DNA of 9,618 nucleotides from contig JAJNBO010000059.1 of the NCBI GenBank assembly GCA_021156245.1, positions 1 to 9,618 on the forward strand. The letters run 5' to 3'. Each line of letters starts with the position of its first letter. Within the stretch, counting starts at the first letter, position 1. The notes below the pieces were generated by a model, which worked only from the letters and a program-made list of their open reading frames with translations, made no database searches and had not been told where the DNA came from. This document shows positions 6,580 to 9,618 of this stretch, in pieces. The stretch comes from Ramlibacter sp. Its GTDB lineage: Bacteria > Pseudomonadota > Gammaproteobacteria > Burkholderiales > Burkholderiaceae_C. A program made the translations under genes and the position numbers.

Positions 6580-7193
6580 GACTTCGCCCCCTGCGGCTGG
6601 CCGGCCTGCTTGGATCCGTAGGCGGTGCCCCAGCCCCACACTTCGGCGCCCTTGCCGCGCTTGAGCACGCGGTTGCGGAAGATGTCGGCGATGACGTCGC
6701 CGTCGCCACCGAGCAGCGCCTTGGTGGAGCACATCTCCGCGCAGGCGGGCAGCTTGCCTTCGGCGAGGCGGTTGCGGCCGTACTTCTCGAACTCGGCCTG
6801 CGAGCCGTTGGCCTCGGGGCCGCCGGCGCAGAACGTGCACTTGTCCATCTTGCCCCGCACGCCGAAGGTGCCGGCCGCCGGGAACTGCGGCGCGCCGAAG
6901 GGGCAGGCGTAGCTGCAGTAGCCGCAGCCGATGCAGGTGTCCTTGTCGTGGAGCACGACGCCCTCTTCCGTGCGGTAGAAGGTATTGGTCGGGCACACCG
7001 CCATGCAGGGAGCGTCGGAGCAGTGCATGCAGGCCACCGACACCGATCGCTCACCCGGCACGCCGTCGTTGAGCGTGACCACGCGGCGGCGGTTCACGCC
7101 CCACGGCACCTCGTGCTCGTTCTTGCAGGCCGTGACGCAGCTGTTGCATTCGATGCAACGCTCGGAGTCACAGATGAACTTCATTCTTGCCAT
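6576..7193 (-). CDS. fdhB: Formate dehydrogenase beta subunit, four-[4Fe-4S] ferredoxin type
   Basis: Electron-transfer subunit of 205 residues linking FdhA to the cytochrome b. Sixteen cysteines fall in four cluster-binding groups: 13/16/19/23 (CIECNSCVTAC), 55/58/63/67 (CMHCSDAPCMAVC), 87/90/93/97 (CIGCGYCSYAC) and 119/122/151/155. This is the usual FdnH/HybA/DmsB arrangement. Cys8 is an additional cysteine. Unlike E. coli FdnH (about 294 residues), it ends without a C-terminal membrane helix, as in the short Wolinella- and Shewanella-type subunits, so it must be held by FdhA and FdhC. There is no signal peptide; in this family the subunit is exported together with the Tat-bearing alpha subunit. 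The ATG at 7193 (MARMKF) has AAGGAG six bases upstream; the second ATG at 7184 would be too far from it. The stop overlaps the lipoprotein start as ATGA. Confidence 0.97.
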   Translation of the reverse strand: MARMKFICDSERCIECNSCVTACKNEHEVPWGVNRRRVVTLNDGVPGERSVSVACMHCSDAPCMAVCPTNTFYRTEEGVVLHDKDTCIGCGYCSYACPFGAPQFPAAGTFGVRGKMDKCTFCAGGPEANGSQAEFEKYGRNRLAEGKLPACAEMCSTKALLGGDGDVIADIFRNRVLKRGKGAEVWGWGTAYGSKQAGQPQGAKS

Positions 7194-7199
7194 GTCGTG

Positions 7200-7206
7200 C
7201 TCCTTA
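7200..7206 (-). promoter_or_regulatory. Stop/Shine-Dalgarno overlap (TAAGGAG) between fdhA and fdhB
   Basis: The TAA of fdhA (7204-7206) is part of TAAGGAG, whose AAGGAG lies six bases before the fdhB ATG at 7193. This is a near-ideal ribosome site placed exactly at the end of the upstream gene, consistent with coupled translation of the two subunits. Confidence 0.8.
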
Positions 7207-9618
7207 CGCCGTCACTTTTTCGATGTTGCAGATGGTCGTCTTGGTCTCCTGCATCATCGTCACGCTGTCATAGCCGTAGGTCGTGGCGGTGTTCACCGCC
7301 TCGCCGCGCACCACCGGCGCCGCGCCGTTCGGGTAGTACGGCAGCATGTCCGTGCCCATCCAGCGTCCCGCGAAGTGGAACGGCATCCAGCAGGTGTCCG
7401 GGCCGACGCGCTCGGTCACCAGCGCCTGCACGTTCAGCTGCGCGCCGGTGGGCGTCTTCAGCCACACGCGGTCGCCGTTCTTGATGTTGCGTGCCGCCGC
7501 CGCCTTCGGGTTGATCTCCACGAAGGCTTCCTGCTGCAGCTCCGCCAGCCAGGGGTTGGACCGGGTCTCGTCGCCGCCGCCCTCGTACTCGACCAGGCGA
7601 CCCGAGCTCAGGATCAGCGGGTACTTCTCGTGCACCTTTTCGGCGATGTTCTTCTGCTGCAGCGTCTTGTACAGGGTGGGCAGCCGCCAGAACGCCTTCT
7701 TGTCGTCGTGCGTCGGGTACTTGGCCACGAGGTCGGGACGCGTGCTGTAGATCGGCTCGCGGTGCTGCGGGATCGGGTCGGGGAAGTTCCAGACCACCGC
7801 GCGCGCCTTGGCATTGCCGAAGGGGTGCACGCCATGGTTCTTCATGGCCACGCGGATCATGCCGCCCGAGAGGTCCGTCTTCCAGTTCTTGCCCTCGGCC
7901 AGCGCCTGCTCGGCGGGGGTGAGCTCGTTCCACCAGCCCAGCTTCTTCATGAAGACGTGGTCGATCTCGGGGTAGCCCGTGGTGATCTCGGAGCCCAGCG
8001 AATGGGAGCCGTCCTCGGCCAGCAGGTTGACCCCGTCCTTCTCGACGCCGAAGTTCGCGCGGAAGTTGCCGCCGCCGTCCATGACGTGGCGGGTGGTGTC
8101 GTACAGGTTCGGCGAGCCGGGGTGCTTGAGTTCCGGATTGCCGAAGCAGGGCCACGGCAGGCCGAAGTAGTCGCCCTGGATGTCGTAGCCGGTCGCGGGG
8201 TCCTTGACGCTGGCCTTGGCCTTGAGCGTCTTGACGTCGAAGTGGCCCATCAGCTTCATGTGCGCCTTCAGGCGCTCCGGGCTCTGCCCGGTGTAGCCGA
8301 TCGTCCAGTTCGACTTGTTCACCTCGCGCAGGATGTCCTCGGGCACGGGCTCGTCCATGCCCTTGACCTTCTGCATCTTGTAGTTCTTGACCAGTTCCTT
8401 GCCGAAGCCGAGCTTGTCGGCCAGCTGGTACATGATCATGTGGTCGCTGCGGCTTTCCCACAGCGGCTCGATCACCTTCTCGCGCCACTGGAGCGAGCGG
8501 TTGGATGCCGTCACGGAGCCGCTGGTTTCGAACTGCGTGGCCGCCGGCAGCAGGTACACGGCGCGGTTCGCGTTCAGGTCCTCGGGCCGGCCGGGCATGG
8601 CGGCCATGGCCGCCGTCGCCGACGGGTACGGGTCCACCACCACCAGCAGGTCGAGCTTGTCCATGGCGCGCTTCATCTCCGCGCCGCGGCTCTGCGAGTT
8701 GGGGGCGTGGCCCCAGTAGACGACCGCGCGCAGGTTCGGGTCCTGGTCGATCATCTCGTTCTTCTCGAGCACGCCGTCGATCCAGCGGGACACCGTGATG
8801 CCCGGCTTGGACATCATGGCGGGGTTGGCGAAGCGGCCCTTGATCCAGTCGAAGTCCACGCCCCACACGTTGGCGAAGTGCTTCCACGAGCCCTCGGTGA
8901 TGCCGTAGTAGCCGGGCAGCGAGTCGGGGTTGGGGCCGATGTCGGTGGCGCCCTGCACGTTGTCGTGGCCGCGGAAGATGTTGGCGCCGCCACCGGAGAC
9001 GCCCACGTTGCCCAATGCCAACTGCACCAGGCAGGAGGCGCGCACCATGGCGTTGCCGATGGAGTGCTGCGTCTGGCCCATGCACCACACCAGCGTGGAG
9101 GGCCGGTTCATGGCCATCATCTCGGCGGCCTTGTAGATGTCGGCCTCGGGCACGCCGCAGGCCTCGAACACCTTGTCCGGCGTCCACTTGGCCAGCACGT
9201 CCTCGCGGACCTTGTCCATGCCGTAGACGCGGTCGTTGATGTACTTCTTGTCTTCCCAGCCGTTCTTGAAGATGTGGTACAGGATGCCGAAAAGGACCGG
9301 GATGTCGGTGCCCGAGCGGAAGCGGATGTAGTGGTCCGCCTTGGCCGCCGTGCGCGTGAAGCGCGGGTCGCACACGATCATCTTGGTGCCGTTCTCCTTG
9401 GCGTGCAGCATGTGCAGCATGGAGACGGGGTGCGCCTCGGCGGCGTTGGAGCCGATGTACAACGCGCACTTGCTGTTCTGCATGTCGTTGTACGAGTTCG
9501 TCATCGCGCCGTAGCCCCACGTGTTGGCGACGCCGGACACGGTGGTGGAGTGGCAGATGCGGGCCTGGTGGTCGCAGTTGTTGCTGCCGAACAGGCTGAC
9601 GAACTTGCGCATCAGGTA
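7204..9618 (-). CDS. fdhA: Formate dehydrogenase alpha subunit (Mo/W bis-MGD, cysteine form), N-terminus outside window
   Basis: Catalytic subunit that oxidises formate to CO2 at a molybdenum or tungsten bis-MGD centre. The window holds the C-terminal 804 codons; the frame is still open at base 9618, so the Met at 9612 is internal. By alignment from memory to FdnG, where Sec196 is followed by His197, about 175 residues are missing, including the expected Tat signal and the first [4Fe-4S] motif. The active-site stretch reads HQARICHSTT: Cys (codon TGC, 9553-9555) replaces selenocysteine, followed by the conserved His. Counting from the Met at 9612, a cofactor-binding stretch reads MGQTQHSIGNAMVRASCLVQ (178-197), followed by GGANIFRGHDNVQGATDIG (208-226). 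The C-terminal molybdopterin-dinucleotide-binding domain spans about 663-790 (YPLILSSGRLVEYE, then FVEINPKAAAARNIKNGD). Total length would be near 980, in line with FdnG/FdoG at about 1015. It is the first visible gene of the operon; the promoter lies beyond the window. Confidence 0.97.
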   Translation of the reverse strand, partial: YLMRKFVSLFGSNNCDHQARICHSTTVSGVANTWGYGAMTNSYNDMQNSKCALYIGSNAAEAHPVSMLHMLHAKENGTKMIVCDPRFTRTAAKADHYIRFRSGTDIPVLFGILYHIFKNGWEDKKYINDRVYGMDKVREDVLAKWTPDKVFEACGVPEADIYKAAEMMAMNRPSTLVWCMGQTQHSIGNAMVRASCLVQLALGNVGVSGGGANIFRGHDNVQGATDIGPNPDSLPGYYGITEGSWKHFANVWGVDFDWIKGRFANPAMMSKPGITVSRWIDGVLEKNEMIDQDPNLRAVVYWGHAPNSQSRGAEMKRAMDKLDLLVVVDPYPSATAAMAAMPGRPEDLNANRAVYLLPAATQFETSGSVTASNRSLQWREKVIEPLWESRSDHMIMYQLADKLGFGKELVKNYKMQKVKGMDEPVPEDILREVNKSNWTIGYTGQSPERLKAHMKLMGHFDVKTLKAKASVKDPATGYDIQGDYFGLPWPCFGNPELKHPGSPNLYDTTRHVMDGGGNFRANFGVEKDGVNLLAEDGSHSLGSEITTGYPEIDHVFMKKLGWWNELTPAEQALAEGKNWKTDLSGGMIRVAMKNHGVHPFGNAKARAVVWNFPDPIPQHREPIYSTRPDLVAKYPTHDDKKAFWRLPTLYKTLQQKNIAEKVHEKYPLILSSGRLVEYEGGGDETRSNPWLAELQQEAFVEINPKAAAARNIKNGDRVWLKTPTGAQLNVQALVTERVGPDTCWMPFHFAGRWMGTDMLPYYPNGAAPVVRGEAVNTATTYGYDSVTMMQETKTTICNIEKVTA

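Noticed and set aside
6352..6996. 214-codon version of the lipoprotein gene starting at 6996
   Set aside because: The first 139 codons are a shadow of fdhB. The lipoprotein signal, the AGGGGG ribosome site and the ATGA overlap all place the true start at 6579.
7268..9520. Minus-strand 750-codon frame overlapping fdhA in another phase
   Set aside because: Arg/Gly/Pro-rich shadow; the fdhA frame carries all molybdoenzyme motifs.
1..9618. CRISPR array, tRNA/rRNA, insertion sequence or phage attachment site
   Set aside because: No regularly spaced repeats, cloverleaf with CCA-type end, transposase or terminal inverted repeats were seen, and genes fill nearly the whole window.

Overview
The window is about two-thirds G+C, fully coding, and every gene I can support lies on the minus strand. 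Protein character suggests a betaproteobacterium of the Burkholderiales, most likely a Comamonadaceae-like genus. The pointers are the FdhA/FdhB/FdhC style, an FdhD with a GCGQG motif, and very high third-position GC. The genus is an inference, not something shown by a marker gene.

Reading in the direction of transcription (right to left), the right half is a respiratory formate dehydrogenase operon. It starts with the molybdenum/tungsten catalytic subunit FdhA (7204-9618, N-terminus outside the window, cysteine at the selenocysteine position). Next come the four-cluster ferredoxin-like subunit FdhB (6576-7193), a 75-residue lipoprotein (6352-6579), the cytochrome b subunit FdhC with an unusual secreted N-terminal extension (5133-6368), and a secreted Ala/Pro-rich protein of unknown function (4548-5120). 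Junctions are very tight: TAAGGAG and TGAGGAG stop/Shine-Dalgarno overlaps, an ATGA overlap, and a 17-bp gene overlap. The genes are therefore almost certainly one transcript, and translation is probably coupled. A strong Rho-independent terminator follows at 4501-4530.

The left half begins just after that terminator with fdhD (3628-4482), the sulfurtransferase that activates the molybdenum cofactor of formate dehydrogenase. Thirty bases later is a membrane-anchored C13 (legumain-like) cysteine peptidase (2155-3597). Fifteen bases after that is a large FtsX/YbbP-type ABC transporter permease (1-2139), cut by the window edge. The last two genes form a probable pair with no obvious link to formate.

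How it works together: FdhA oxidises formate to CO2, electrons pass through the FdhB clusters to the b hemes of FdhC and on to quinone, and FdhD is needed for FdhA to be active. The lipoprotein and the secreted Ala-rich protein are the unexplained parts of the operon. The peptidase-permease pair is the second point of interest. I found no RNA genes, mobile elements, CRISPR arrays or origins. No stretch longer than about 70 bases lacks a gene.
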